DNA from: Clostridiales bacterium
GTDB taxonomy: Bacteria > Bacillota > Clostridia > Lachnospirales > Lachnospiraceae
Reading direction: 5' to 3'
Length of the DNA stretch: 64,000 nt
Assembly (NCBI GenBank): GCA_020860715.1
Contig: JAJBTU010000013.1
Span: 124,001 to 188,000, forward strand
Positions 7,812 through 17,334 of this stretch are shown one piece after another. Numbering within the stretch: the stretch's first letter is position 1; each line of letters opens with the position of its first letter. Below the pieces are notes generated by a model, which searched no databases, was not told the DNA's origin, and saw only the letters and a program-made list of their open reading frames with translations. Both the position numbers and the translations under genes were made by a program.

Positions 7812-9404
7812 ATGAAAAGAAAAATGGCTAAAATGCTGTCTCTGCTTCTGGCCGGCGCGATGCTCGCTTCTTCAGCGGTCTGCGCTTCAGCGGACGATGA
7901 AAAGATCATCAATGTCGGCGTCACCAGCAGTCTGGGCGGGATCAACCCCTTTGTAATCGACCAGACCGAGATCAACAAATATGCGGTGGATCTGATGTTC
8001 CTGCCGCTCGTGGAGCTGGATTCCGATTCCAATTTCCAGTATATGCTGGCGGATTCGATCACCACGGAGGATAATATCAATTTTATCGTGCATATCGATG
8101 ACGAAGCGACATGGTCAAACGGCGAGCCGGTGACCGCGTACGATCTGGAGTATACGGTGCTGCGCATGGCCAGCCCGATCGTGAACAATACCACGCTGAT
8201 GCTTTATGCGTTTGAAGGCACCTCCGACGAGGGCTTCGTGGAGGAGGGCGCGACTGAGATGGCAGGTCTTACGGTGCTGGATGATAAGACGCTGCAGTTT
8301 ACCGCCAAATATTCCATGTCGCTCACCACGTTCAACAACACTTACGGAAGATATCTCCGCGCGCTGCCGAAATCCGTGATCGAGCAGTACAGTGAGGAAG
8401 AACTGCTGACGGCGGACTGGTTCAATCAGCCGGATGTCATCAACGGCCCGTTTTTCCTGACGGACTATGACGCGGATCATTATATTTCTTATGAAGCAAA
8501 CGAAGAATATTGGAAAGGTGCGCCGAAGATCGATAAGCTGAACATCAAGATCGTGGACGGCAGCCAGGTATACGCCGGTCTGCAGTCCGGTGAGATCGAC
8601 ATTACGCAGCTCACCATGACCTCCATTCCGGAGACGGATTACGCGAGCATTGAGCAGCTGGAGAATGTGACCACGGTATACGGAGCGCCGGTGACCAACC
8701 AGTCCGTTTTTGTCCAAACGGCAAATCTTACGGACGCCAGAGTTCGTCAGGCGCTTGTCTATGCGATCAACAGGGAGATGCTGGTCGAGCAGCTTCTGAA
8801 CGGCCACGGCGAGGTCATTGACGGATTTATTTCCTCCGCCAGCCCTTACTATGACGAATCCATAGAGCCGCTGACGTATGACCCGGACAAAGCGAAGGAG
8901 CTTCTGGACGAAGCGGGATGGGACGGTTCCCAGACCCTGCAGTTCTATGTATGGTCCGGTGATACGACTTTTGTCAACGGCGCACAGGTACTCGCGTCGC
9001 AGTGGGCAGAAGTCGGCATCAACGTAGAAATTACTACAATGGATCTTGCCAACTTAATGACTGTTGCAGGAACCACGGATTATGATATACTGGCAGTGCA
9101 GTACACGTACGCGCCGGTAGATCCTTACCCGGACGTGGCGTGGCTGCTGTCCGGCGAGGGAAGCTGGACCGGATACTCCAACGATGAAATCAACGCAGCG
9201 CTGGAGGATACACAGACGACCACAGATGTGGAACAGCTTACGGCGGACTACGCCATTGTAGACCAGATCGTACAGGAAGAAGTTCCCATGTTCTCCGCCT
9301 ATGTGATCAGTTCGATGGGCGCGGTGAGCAACCGCGTGGTCGGAGCGGAGCCTACGGTCTATGGCTTTTTCAACGACGTACAGAACTGGGACGTCACGGA
9401 CTGA
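7812..9404 (+). CDS. Peptide/nickel-type ABC transporter substrate-binding protein (family 5)
   Basis: Extracellular solute-binding protein of 530 residues, the receptor of the downstream permease-ATPase set. Residues 1-28 are a signal sequence ending CASA before DDEK. Because Val precedes the Cys and ASA fits signal peptidase I, I cannot decide between lipoprotein and soluble export. Family 5 features include ATWSNGEPVTAYD near residue 100, NGPFFLTDYD, and the C-terminal pattern NREMLVEQLLNG, with Y-D-P-D-K-A-K-E-L-L. GGAGG lies nine bases before ATG and the promoter is a perfect consensus. A 5-gene permease locus with an M20 amidohydrolase suggests N-acylated or other small peptides as ligand; this is inference. 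Confidence 0.92.
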   Translation: MKRKMAKMLSLLLAGAMLASSAVCASADDEKIINVGVTSSLGGINPFVIDQTEINKYAVDLMFLPLVELDSDSNFQYMLADSITTEDNINFIVHIDDEATWSNGEPVTAYDLEYTVLRMASPIVNNTTLMLYAFEGTSDEGFVEEGATEMAGLTVLDDKTLQFTAKYSMSLTTFNNTYGRYLRALPKSVIEQYSEEELLTADWFNQPDVINGPFFLTDYDADHYISYEANEEYWKGAPKIDKLNIKIVDGSQVYAGLQSGEIDITQLTMTSIPETDYASIEQLENVTTVYGAPVTNQSVFVQTANLTDARVRQALVYAINREMLVEQLLNGHGEVIDGFISSASPYYDESIEPLTYDPDKAKELLDEAGWDGSQTLQFYVWSGDTTFVNGAQVLASQWAEVGINVEITTMDLANLMTVAGTTDYDILAVQYTYAPVDPYPDVAWLLSGEGSWTGYSNDEINAALEDTQTTTDVEQLTADYAIVDQIVQEEVPMFSAYVISSMGAVSNRVVGAEPTVYGFFNDVQNWDVTD

Positions 9405-9490
9405 GACTTTTACGCCGTTCTGTGTCCGGGACATCATTTTTGAATTCATGCGCGCCATGGATGCGCAAAAGATACACAGGAGGACACAGG

Positions 9491-10528
9491 ATGCCGCATT
9501 TGCTGGAAGTAAAGGACCTGACCACAGTCTTTACCGGAGATTATGGCAGGAATATCAGTGTTGACCACGTGAGTTTTCATGTAGATCAGGGAGAGGTCGT
9601 CTGCATCGTAGGCGAATCAGGCTGCGGCAAAAGTGTCACCTCCCTGTCCATTATGGGATTATTAGGAAAGGGCGGGGCCGTCGTTGACGGCTCTGTCCTC
9701 TTTGACGGTAAAGATCTTCTTTCCATGAGTGAAAAAGAGCTGGACCGGATCCGCGGAGATGAGCTGACCATGATCTTTCAGGATCCGCTGACCTCCCTGA
9801 ATCCCGTCTTCACCGTGGGCAGCCAGATTACAGAAAGCATCCGGACACACATGCACCTCTCAAAAGAGGACGCCCGGCAGCGCGCCGTTGATCTGCTTGC
9901 AAAGGTGGGTATGCCGGATCCGGAGGCCATGCTCCGGAAATATCCGCACACCTTATCCGGCGGAATGCGCCAGAGAGTGATGATCGCCATGGCGCTCTCC
10001 TGCAACCCGAAGCTGCTGATCGCGGACGAGCCCACCACGGCGCTGGATGTGACAATCCAGGCGCAGATCATGAAGCTGTTACGGGAACTGCAAAAGGAAA
10101 ACGATATGTCCATGATTCTGATCACGCACGATATCGGTCTGGTCGCAAATACGGCGGACCGGGTCCTCGTGATGTACGCCGGGCAGATCATTGAGGAAGC
10201 GGATGTAAAGCAGCTTTTTGCGCATCCTGAACATCCCTATACGAAAGCTCTGTTAAATACAGTACCTACGATTCTGGACGATGCCGGCCGGCAGCTTGTG
10301 GCCATCCCGGGCATCGTGCCGGAGAGCTACGACGATATCCCCGGCTGCCGTTTTGCGGACCGCTGCCCCTGTGTGTGCGAAAAATGCGGCGCGCCGCAGG
10401 AAAATTATGACTTTGGATGCGGCCACACCGCAAGATGTATTATGGCACATGAAAATAAAAGCGCGGCGCCCGAAAATGAGAATGCTGCTTCGGTGTCAAA
10501 GACACATAAGGGGGAAATCACCAAATGA
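9491..10528 (+). CDS. Peptide ABC transporter ATP-binding protein (DppD/OppD-like)
   Basis: Cytoplasmic ATPase of 345 residues powering peptide import. Walker A GESGCGKS is at 41-48, Q-loop [10 protein letters not shown], signature LSGGMRQR and Walker [13 protein letters not shown] follow. The C-terminal oligopeptide-transport domain carries the cysteine cluster [16 protein letters not shown], typical of DppD/OppD and possibly a metal site. Start at 9491 has AGGAGG upstream; an earlier in-frame ATG at 9422 would add residues unlike the family. An acidic tail rich in Ala/Glu/Asn is unusual. The stop overlaps the next start by ATGA, so translation of the two ATPases is coupled. Confidence 0.94.
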   Translation: MPHLLEVKDLTTVFTGDYGRNISVDHVSFHVDQGEVVCIVGESGCGKSVTSLSIMGLLGKGGAVVDGSVLFDGKDLLSMSEKELDRIRGDELTMIFQDPLTSLNPVFTVGSQITESIRTHMHLSKEDARQRAVDLLAKVGMPDPEAMLRKYPHTLSGGMRQRVMIAMALSCNPKLLIADEPTTALDVTIQAQIMKLLRELQKENDMSMILITHDIGLVANTADRVLVMYAGQIIEEADVKQLFAHPEHPYTKALLNTVPTILDDAGRQLVAIPGIVPESYDDIPGCRFADRCPCVCEKCGAPQENYDFGCGHTARCIMAHENKSAAPENENAASVSKTHKGEITK

Positions 10529-11547
10529 CAAACGAGAACAACATACCCCTGATCGAGGTGCGGGATCTCAAAAAATATTATCCCATCAAGGGCGGCGTCA
10601 TTACGCATACGACCGGCTACGTGAAAGCAGTAGACGGTGTCAGTTTCTCTATCTTCAAAGGGCAGACGCTGGGACTGGTAGGCGAATCCGGATGCGGGAA
10701 ATCCACCATCGGCAGAGGGCTTGTCGGTCTGGAACCCCCCACAGCCGGCAGGATCTTCTACAACGGCTGCGATCTGGCAGTTCTCCGCAAAGATAAAAAA
10801 CAGATGCGGCAGGTTCGGACAAAGCTGCAGATGGTTTTTCAGGATCCCTATTCTTCTTTAAATCCGCGAAAACATATTTTTGAGATTCTGGCGCAGCCGA
10901 TGCTGTATCATCACATATCCACAAAGGCTTCCGTTGAACAGGATATCCTTCATCTTCTGGACATGGTCGGCCTCCCGAAAACAGTTCTCGGCCGCTATCC
11001 GCACGAATTTTCCGGCGGACAGAGGCAGCGGATCGGCATTGCCAAAGCGCTCTCTTTAAATCCGGACTTTATCGTCTGTGACGAGCCTGTCAGCGCTCTG
11101 GATGTCTCGATTCAGGCACAGATCCTGAATCTGCTGAAGGATCTGCAGAAAGAGCTGGGACTGACACTGCTGTTTGTCGGACATGGTCTGGGCGCAGTCA
11201 ATTATGTCAGCGATCAGATCGCCGTGATGTATCTGGGACAGATCGTAGAAATCGGCGACGCCAGAGAAGTATTCCGTCATCCCATCCATCCGTATACAAA
11301 AGCGCTGCTGGAAGCGGTTCCCATTCCGGATCCGACACAAAAAGAAAAAGAACACCGTCTCCTGCAGGGAGAGGTCGCCGACGCTTCGAATCCGCCTGCA
11401 GGCTGCAGATTCCACGGCCGCTGCCCCTGCGCTGCCAGACAATGCGCGCAGGAAACACCGGTTCTGATGGAAGCACCGGCCGCCGCTCACAGAGCGGCAT
11501 GTCCTGTTATGCTGGAAAAAATACAGAAGGAGGCTGCGCATGGGTAA
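10525..11547 (+). CDS. Peptide ABC transporter ATP-binding protein (DppF/OppF-like)
   Basis: Second ATPase of the heterodimer, 340 residues. Walker A GESGCGKS at 53-60, Q-loop FQDPYSSLNP, signature FSGGQRQR, Walker B FIVCDEPVSALD; the C-terminal module again has a Cys motif, GCRFHGRCPCAARQC. Within the last region the protein reads LLFVGHGLGAVNY, where most family members have SHD in the switch: the H-loop His is retained but Asp is replaced by Gly. It overlaps its neighbours at both ends (ATGA with the preceding ATPase, eight bases with the permease). Confidence 0.94.
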   Translation: MTNENNIPLIEVRDLKKYYPIKGGVITHTTGYVKAVDGVSFSIFKGQTLGLVGESGCGKSTIGRGLVGLEPPTAGRIFYNGCDLAVLRKDKKQMRQVRTKLQMVFQDPYSSLNPRKHIFEILAQPMLYHHISTKASVEQDILHLLDMVGLPKTVLGRYPHEFSGGQRQRIGIAKALSLNPDFIVCDEPVSALDVSIQAQILNLLKDLQKELGLTLLFVGHGLGAVNYVSDQIAVMYLGQIVEIGDAREVFRHPIHPYTKALLEAVPIPDPTQKEKEHRLLQGEVADASNPPAGCRFHGRCPCAARQCAQETPVLMEAPAAAHRAACPVMLEKIQKEAAHG

Positions 11548-12487
11548 ATACATTTTAAAACGTATTCTGATCGCGATCCCGGTCCTGCTTGGCATCACGC
11601 TGATCGACTACGCGATCATGTGTCTGGCCGGAAGTCCTCTTGAAATGCTGCAGGGGCCGCGCGTATCGGAGGCGGCTGTCGAAGCCAAAAAGATCGCTCT
11701 GGGCCTGGATCAGCCCATTTATGTCCAGTATTTTGTCTGGCTGGGGCAGATCCTGCACGGCAATCTGGGGTATTCCATAAAATCCTACCAGTCCGTGAGC
11801 TCCATGATCGCAAGCCATCTGGGGCCAACGCTCCTTCTGATGGGAGTATCGCTCATCGTCAGCCTGCTTTTCTCGGTTCCGGCCGGCATCTACAGCGCGG
11901 TTCACCAGTATTCCAAAGGAGACTACGCGGTCGTGACCGTTTCCTTTCTGGGAAGCAGCATACCGGGATTTTTTCTTTCCCTTCTGCTGGTCTATCTATT
12001 TACAGTACGGCTCGGATGGCTGCCGTCAGGCGGCATGACGACGTTAGGAACCGACAGCAGCGTTGCGGACATTGCCCGGCACATGGTCATGCCTGTGATC
12101 GTGCTCGCCTTTTCCATGGCGGGCAGCACCATTCGTTATATCCGCAGCGCGGTGCTGGAGATCCTGCAGCAGGATTACCTGCGGACGGCAAGAGCCAAGG
12201 GGATCGGGCATTTCCGCGTCATCAACAAACATGCCCTGCGGAACGCGCTGCTCCCCATCATTACCGTGATCGGCATGGAGATTCCCATGCTGTTCGGCGG
12301 ATCCATCATCATCGAGCAGGTGTTTTCCTGGCCGGGGCTGGGCCTGATGACCATGAGTGCCATCAGCAACCGCGATTATCCGGTCATTATGGGCGTCTGC
12401 CTGCTGTCAGCAGTCGTGGTGCTCGCTGCAAACCTGATAACGGACATTTTGTACATGCTGGCGGATCCTACCATTCAGCTCGATTAA
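11540..12487 (+). CDS. Peptide ABC transporter permease (DppB/OppB-like)
   Basis: Integral membrane permease of 315 residues with about six helices. The N-terminal GKYILKRILIAIPVLLG start and the EAA loop, DYLRTARAKGI followed by HALRNALLPIITVIG, are diagnostic of the DppB class and dock to the ATPases. The start has AAGGAGG and overlaps the dppF-like gene; the next permease follows after nine bases. With dppC it forms the translocation path for the solute delivered by the binding protein at 7812. Confidence 0.94.
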   Translation: MGKYILKRILIAIPVLLGITLIDYAIMCLAGSPLEMLQGPRVSEAAVEAKKIALGLDQPIYVQYFVWLGQILHGNLGYSIKSYQSVSSMIASHLGPTLLLMGVSLIVSLLFSVPAGIYSAVHQYSKGDYAVVTVSFLGSSIPGFFLSLLLVYLFTVRLGWLPSGGMTTLGTDSSVADIARHMVMPVIVLAFSMAGSTIRYIRSAVLEILQQDYLRTARAKGIGHFRVINKHALRNALLPIITVIGMEIPMLFGGSIIIEQVFSWPGLGLMTMSAISNRDYPVIMGVCLLSAVVVLAANLITDILYMLADPTIQLD

Positions 12488-12496
12488 GGGGAAAAC

Positions 12497-13387
12497 ATGG
12501 GTATCTTGAGAGAAAAAAAATATAAGGAACAAAACCTTCACAGCGAGAGCTACCTGCAGACCGTCTGGCGCAGGTTTAAACGGCACCGCCTGGCGGCGGT
12601 CAGTCTGGTGGTCCTGACAGTCATCACCGGCGCCGCTCTTCTGGCTCCGGTGATTGCTCCCTATGATCCCACAGCGATCGTGGGCGGCTTTTCACAGCCT
12701 CCCTCATGGAAATTCTGGCTGGGGACGGATCAGATCGGCCGCGATATGTTAAGCCGCCTGCTCTATGCCACGCGCATTTCCCTGCTGGTTGGTCTGATGG
12801 CGACTCTGATTTCCACCGGGATCGGCGTGATCCTGGGGTTGATTGCCGGATATTTCGGCGGAATCGCGGATATGGTGATCATGCGTTTTACGGATATGGT
12901 CATGTCCTTTCCGTACATTCTTCTGGTGCTTGTAGCCGCAGCAATCTTCAGCCCCGGCCTCTGGAACATTATCCTGATCCTGGGCTTCGTAGACTGGCCG
13001 GGTGTCGCCAGGTTGGTGCGGAGCAATGTCCTGAATTTAAGAGAGACCAACTTTGTCAAAGGCGACATTGTGGCCGGAATGCCGCTCCGGCATATTCTGT
13101 TTTCGGAAATTTTGCCGAACACGGCCGCTCCTATTCTGGTCTACGCGACCTCTGTGCTGGCTCTGTCCATTCTGGACGAGGCCGCCTTAAGTTTTCTTGG
13201 ACAGGGCGTACAGCCGCCCACACCGAGCCTCGGCAATATGCTGAACGGTGCGCAGTCTCTGACCGTGCTGACTTCCCAGCCCTGGCTCTGGATCCCGCCG
13301 GGACTGCTGATTATCGTGATCGTGATGTCGATCAACTTTATTGGCGATGCACTGCGGGACGCGCTGGACCCCAACGGAGGGAAATAA
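12497..13387 (+). CDS. Peptide ABC transporter permease (DppC/OppC-like)
   Basis: Second permease subunit, 296 residues. It has the N-terminal OppC_N segment (RRFKRHRLAAVSLVVL), the motif LGTDQIGRDMLSRLLYATRISL, and the EAA loop, where the usual VRxExLxLRExxFV appears as VRSNVLNLRETNFVKGDIV. About six membrane helices. AAGGGG lies before the start. It ends one base before the amidohydrolase ATG, so the latter is almost certainly in the same operon. Confidence 0.94.
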   Translation: MGILREKKYKEQNLHSESYLQTVWRRFKRHRLAAVSLVVLTVITGAALLAPVIAPYDPTAIVGGFSQPPSWKFWLGTDQIGRDMLSRLLYATRISLLVGLMATLISTGIGVILGLIAGYFGGIADMVIMRFTDMVMSFPYILLVLVAAAIFSPGLWNIILILGFVDWPGVARLVRSNVLNLRETNFVKGDIVAGMPLRHILFSEILPNTAAPILVYATSVLALSILDEAALSFLGQGVQPPTPSLGNMLNGAQSLTVLTSQPWLWIPPGLLIIVIVMSINFIGDALRDALDPNGGK

Positions 13388-13388
13388 A

Positions 13389-14642
13389 ATGGAGTTTGAA
13401 CAATATTTACTGGAAAATTTCAAATGGTTTCACCGGCATCCGGAACTTCCTTATGAGGAAGTCCAGACCACGGCAAAGATCCGGCAGCTTCTGACCGCGG
13501 CAGGGATTGAGATATTGCCTTATCCGCTGGAAACAGGGCTGGTCGCCGCAGTCCGGGGGCAAAAATGCCAGGACAATTTCCCGGGTTCCCGCAGCGGTGC
13601 AGGCAGGGATGCAAAACCGGATATCGATCCCACTGCAGATGCGAAACCGAGTGCCAAAGCAGATTTTAAAACCCGGGCCGCGCTGCGCTGCGACATCGAC
13701 GCCCTTCCTGTTACCGAGCAGACGGAGCTGGAATATCGCTCGGAAATACCGGGACACATGCATGCCTGCGGACACGACTTTCACATTACCGCGGGAATCG
13801 GGGCGGCAATTCTTCTGAATGAACACAGGGAAGAATTCTCCGGTACCGTGAAATTCCTCTTTCAGCCGGCGGAGGAGGAATCGCACGGCGCCCTGAAGGT
13901 TCTGGAGACGGGCGCACTGGACGACGTACCCTGCATCTGGGGCTTTCACGCAGATCCCTCCAATACCGTGAATACCATAAGCGTCGGAGAAGGATACGTG
14001 ACAGCCGCGGTAGACCGTTTCGTCATCCGTGTCGTGGGAGTCGGCTGCCACGGCGCGCATCCGGACGACGGCGTAGACCCCATTCTCGCCGCCTCGGCAA
14101 TCGTGCAGGCTTTGCAGTCCATTGTCAGCCGCAATGTGAACGCCATGCATCCCTCCCTTTTAAGCGTCACCCGGATTTCCGGCGGAACGACCTGGAATGT
14201 CATCCCCTCTGAGGCGGAGCTGGAGGGAACGGTCCGCACTCTGAACCGCGAAGACCGCGTTTTGTATGAACGCAGAGTCAGGGAAATCGCAGCGCAGACC
14301 GCGGCTGCCTACGGCGCCGCCGCCGATGTCGAATGGGTCCCCGGGCCTCCCGCCACTTACAACGATGGAAAACTGTCTCAGATCTGCGCAGAGACCGCAC
14401 TTTCGCTGGGTATGAAGGCGGTTCCGCCCGAAAGCTCCATGAGCGGTGATGACTTTGCGTTTTATCTGGAAACGCCTTCCGGAGCGGCCAAAAATGCGGA
14501 TACGGCAGAAAAAGGCATCCCCGGCTGCTACATCCGGGTCGGCACAGGGATCGGCCATCCTATCCACCACCCGGGATTCTGCGTGGATACAGGCGCGATT
14601 TTGCCCACAGCAAAACTGCTGGCGCGGCTTCTGATAAGCTGA
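13389..14642 (+). CDS. M20 family metallo-amidohydrolase (N-acyl-amino-acid or amino-acid conjugate hydrolase)
   Basis: Cytoplasmic dinuclear-zinc amidohydrolase of 417 residues, M20D type. Metal ligands are visible: ALRCDIDALPV, HACGHDFH, the Glu pair in EEESHG, GFHADP, and the late HPIHHPGF. The dimerisation domain contains GCHGAHPDDGVDP. The start codon follows the dppC stop immediately. Between VRG (residue 57) and AALRCDIDALPV lies an about 35-residue Ala/Asp/Lys-rich insertion that relatives lack; it sits on a surface loop of the fold. Placement at the end of the transporter operon suggests it cleaves acyl groups or conjugates from imported substrate; that role is inferred. Confidence 0.9.
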   Translation: MEFEQYLLENFKWFHRHPELPYEEVQTTAKIRQLLTAAGIEILPYPLETGLVAAVRGQKCQDNFPGSRSGAGRDAKPDIDPTADAKPSAKADFKTRAALRCDIDALPVTEQTELEYRSEIPGHMHACGHDFHITAGIGAAILLNEHREEFSGTVKFLFQPAEEESHGALKVLETGALDDVPCIWGFHADPSNTVNTISVGEGYVTAAVDRFVIRVVGVGCHGAHPDDGVDPILAASAIVQALQSIVSRNVNAMHPSLLSVTRISGGTTWNVIPSEAELEGTVRTLNREDRVLYERRVREIAAQTAAAYGAAADVEWVPGPPATYNDGKLSQICAETALSLGMKAVPPESSMSGDDFAFYLETPSGAAKNADTAEKGIPGCYIRVGTGIGHPIHHPGFCVDTGAILPTAKLLARLLIS

Positions 14643-14692
14643 GCCACAACAATCGGGACAGTCCCGGAAGAAAGACAAAGGTGTACTATACT

Positions 14693-15961
14693 ATGGACAA
14701 TCAGATCTCACGATTGGGAAATATCCCGGATCAGCATCATTACATAGAAGTCAACGGAGATTTCCGTATGCGGGAACTGGACAAAGGCGATCTGGAGCAG
14801 TTTAACGCTCTTTTGCAGTACGCGTTTCAGGTCACCTCCTATGATCTGTTTCAGACCGGATGGAAGCCGGAGGAGATCAAATCCGCAAAACGGCCGATGC
14901 TGGAGGAAGCCTATGTCCTGGGATGGTTTTATAAAGACAGGCTGGCGTCCATGATCGTCGTGTATTCCATGCGGGTCAATGTCTACGATGAGATCATGGA
15001 TATGGGCGGTATTACCGGCGTGGCAACCTACCCCGAATATACGGGGCGCGGTCTGATCCATGCGCTGATGCGGCATGTGCTGGATTACATGCACCGGCAG
15101 AAAATGTCGATTTCGTTTCTGTATCCCTACTCCATTCCGTTTTACCGTAAAATGGGATGGGAACTCGTATCCGACAAACTGACCTTTACCATCAGAGATA
15201 CCCAGCTGCCGAAACCGCACCCGGTGGAGGGCATGGTAGAACGGGTCAGTCTGGACTCCGAGGATTACCACAACGTACACTCTTATTTCACGCTGCAAAG
15301 GCATGGAGCGCTGATCCGCGACGAACTGTCCTGGGAAGAATACTGGCGCTGGGATAATGAGGACATGATTGCGGCCGTTTATTACAGCAAAGAACACAAG
15401 CCGCTGGGTTATATCGTCTACTATATTGCAAACGATGTGTTTTACATTAAAGAAATGGTCTATCTGAATATCGAGGCAAATTACGGGCTGTGGAACTACA
15501 TCAGCGCGCATTTTTCCATGATCAGCGAGGTCAAGGGCGCAAACTATTCCGGTGAGACACTGGCCTATCTTCTGGAAGACAGTGAGATCGTGGAAACGAT
15601 ATCTCCCTATATCATGGCGCGGATCATTGACGTGGAAGAGTTTCTGCGGAACTTTCCGTACCAGATCCAGCCGGAGGATCTAAAAATCCACTTTCTGGTA
15701 CATGACCAGATGGCGCCGTGGAATGAGGGGGATTATCTGGTGTCCTGGCACGACGGAGAGACCCTCTGCGAAAAGGTAGACGACAATCAGTCCATCAATG
15801 TAGTAGAGCTGACCATCAATACCCTGACCACCATGCTGATGGGCTACAAACGCCCCAGTTACCTGTACGAGCATGAAAAGCTGCAGACAGAATACTATAT
15901 GCTGACCTGGCTGGAAAGACTGATTCCGGCGGAGAAGCCGTACTTCTCGGACTACTTTTGA
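14693..15961 (+). CDS. GNAT acetyltransferase, Eis-like
   Basis: Predicted N-acetyltransferase of 422 residues with the Eis layout: two GNAT lobes plus a C-terminal sterol-carrier-like domain. The acetyl-CoA pyrophosphate loop region is GVATYPEYTGRGLIHALM, followed by SFLYPYSIPFYRKMGWE, a hallmark of Eis proteins. I prefer ATG 14693, with AAAGGTG nine bases upstream; a GTG at 14681 in the same frame is possible. Family members acetylate aminoglycosides, Lys or polyamines, so substrate is open. It follows the amidohydrolase by 50 bases, may belong to the same transcript, and ends at a strong hairpin. Confidence 0.85.
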   Translation: MDNQISRLGNIPDQHHYIEVNGDFRMRELDKGDLEQFNALLQYAFQVTSYDLFQTGWKPEEIKSAKRPMLEEAYVLGWFYKDRLASMIVVYSMRVNVYDEIMDMGGITGVATYPEYTGRGLIHALMRHVLDYMHRQKMSISFLYPYSIPFYRKMGWELVSDKLTFTIRDTQLPKPHPVEGMVERVSLDSEDYHNVHSYFTLQRHGALIRDELSWEEYWRWDNEDMIAAVYYSKEHKPLGYIVYYIANDVFYIKEMVYLNIEANYGLWNYISAHFSMISEVKGANYSGETLAYLLEDSEIVETISPYIMARIIDVEEFLRNFPYQIQPEDLKIHFLVHDQMAPWNEGDYLVSWHDGETLCEKVDDNQSINVVELTINTLTTMLMGYKRPSYLYEHEKLQTEYYMLTWLERLIPAEKPYFSDYF

Positions 15962-15964
15962 CAC

Positions 15965-16006
15965 CAGTTCAGAACAGCAGGCCACAGTCTCTGCTGTTCT
16001 GAACTG
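15965..16006. terminator. Perfect 16-bp hairpin between convergent genes
   Basis: CAGTTCAGAACAGCAG and its exact complement flank a 10-base loop. Neither side has a T run. Position between the converging acetyltransferase and DUF1934 genes suggests a bidirectional terminator or RNA end-protecting hairpin. Confidence 0.6.
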
Positions 16007-16016
16007 ATAAAGTTCT

Positions 16017-16478
16017 TCACATCAGATGCAGCAGCCCGCTGTCCTTCGCCATGATCCGGATGCAGATGCTGTTGTCCGTCAGATGCTCATAATTGGCCTC
16101 GAGCGCATAGTCCACAAAGATTTCGATCAGTTCCTCACTCTCTGTGACCTGCATCTTTTTCACATCCACCCCTATGAACATGCTCCCGGCAGCCGTGTCA
16201 TACCAGCAGTTGTTTTTCACGCCTTCCTCAAAAATCATTTTGGTATTGACGGCTCCCTGGCGCGTCACTTCAAGGTGGTGCCCCCGCAGCGTGATGCGGG
16301 TCCTGCCGGCTTTGCTGCTGCTGTCATCGTCTGCCGGCTCCTCATACTCCGCATAATGCTTTCCATTCCGAAAACAATATTTCCCCGGATTGAAGATCTC
16401 TACCGAATCGTCGATATTTCCTTCCTCGTCTTTGACCGTATAAAGCCCTTTTATGCTGATCACTACATCTCGTGTCAT
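16017..16478 (-). CDS. DUF1934 domain protein (YwiB-like)
   Basis: A 153-residue protein of the DUF1934/YwiB family, predicted small beta-barrel in the cytoplasm. Typical pieces are RDVVISIKGLY at the start, GKYCFRNGKHYAEYEE, the middle TKMIFEEGVKNNCWYDT and the C-terminal ALEANYEHLTDNSICI pattern. No catalytic residues are known. Its ATG directly follows the murI stop without a gap, so it is translationally coupled to glutamate racemase. Some Firmicutes keep this gene next to argS or cell-wall genes. Function unknown. Confidence 0.75.
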   Translation of the reverse strand: MTRDVVISIKGLYTVKDEEGNIDDSVEIFNPGKYCFRNGKHYAEYEEPADDDSSSKAGRTRITLRGHHLEVTRQGAVNTKMIFEEGVKNNCWYDTAAGSMFIGVDVKKMQVTESEELIEIFVDYALEANYEHLTDNSICIRIMAKDSGLLHLM

Positions 16479-17315
16479 CTAATATTCCTCTATATTAATC
16501 TTCTGAATTGTCGTAATGTCATAAGGCAGGATCGAATTCGCAAAATGCCCGAATTTGTCCGCCATATCGCTGACGAAGAACCGGTACGGCTCCGTAGCAG
16601 GCGGGTCGGACGGCTCATCCGGATTTTCCAGATGTTCACGCGCCAGCAGCTCACCGAGTTCTTTTGCCGTCTCATAGGCCGGATTCACCAGGGTCACAGT
16701 ATCGCCGACCAGATCCCGGATCAGAGAGCGCAGAAGCGGATAATGGGTACATCCAAGGATGAGGCTGTCAATGTCCTTTTCCAGCAGTTCATCCAGATAG
16801 CGGCGCGCCACTTCCTTTGTGACCGGATCCTTCAGCCACCCCTCCTCCACCAGCGGGCAGAACAGCGGGCAGGCCTTCTCATAGACTGTAATAGAAGGGT
16901 CCGCCTCACAGATCAGCTTCCGGTACATATGGCTGTTGATGGTGCTCTCCGTCCCGATCACGCCGATCCTGTGATTCTTCGTCGCGGTCACTGCTACACG
17001 CGCGCCCGGACGAATCACGCCGATAATCGGAATGTCCAGCTCTTTTTCCACCGTATCAAGCGCCAGGGCGCTCGCCGTATTGCACGCGATCACGATTGCC
17101 TTGACATCCTGTGTTCTTAAAAAATGAATAATCTGCCGCGAAAACCGCAGGATCGTGTCTTTCGATTTGCTGCCATACGGAACACGCGCCGTATCTCCAA
17201 AGTATACGATGTGCTCCTTCGGCAGATTCCTCATGATCTCCCTTGCCACGGTCAGTCCGCCCACACCGGAGTCAAACACGCCGATGGAGGCGCGGCAGTT
17301 TTTATGTTCTTTCAT
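16479..17315 (-). CDS. murI: Glutamate racemase
   Basis: Cofactor-independent racemase supplying D-glutamate for peptidoglycan, 278 residues. DSGVGGLTV, the first catalytic cysteine in ACNTAS and the second in LGCTHYPLL are present, with YFGDTARVPYG for carboxylate binding. I use ATG 17315, about ten bases after GAGG; a TTG two codons earlier is also possible. An about 20-residue Glu/Pro-rich insert (LENPDEPSDPPATEPYR) lies near the C-terminus. Gene order yigZ, murI, DUF1934 is tight (13 and 0 bases), indicating one transcript. Confidence 0.96.
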   Translation of the reverse strand: MKEHKNCRASIGVFDSGVGGLTVAREIMRNLPKEHIVYFGDTARVPYGSKSKDTILRFSRQIIHFLRTQDVKAIVIACNTASALALDTVEKELDIPIIGVIRPGARVAVTATKNHRIGVIGTESTINSHMYRKLICEADPSITVYEKACPLFCPLVEEGWLKDPVTKEVARRYLDELLEKDIDSLILGCTHYPLLRSLIRDLVGDTVTLVNPAYETAKELGELLAREHLENPDEPSDPPATEPYRFFVSDMADKFGHFANSILPYDITTIQKINIEEY

Positions 17316-17334
17316 GCCCAAATTGCCTCTTTCC

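Noticed and set aside
8115-8807. 230-codon minus ORF in the binding-protein gene
   Set aside because: Antisense shadow of a well-supported family 5 binding protein.
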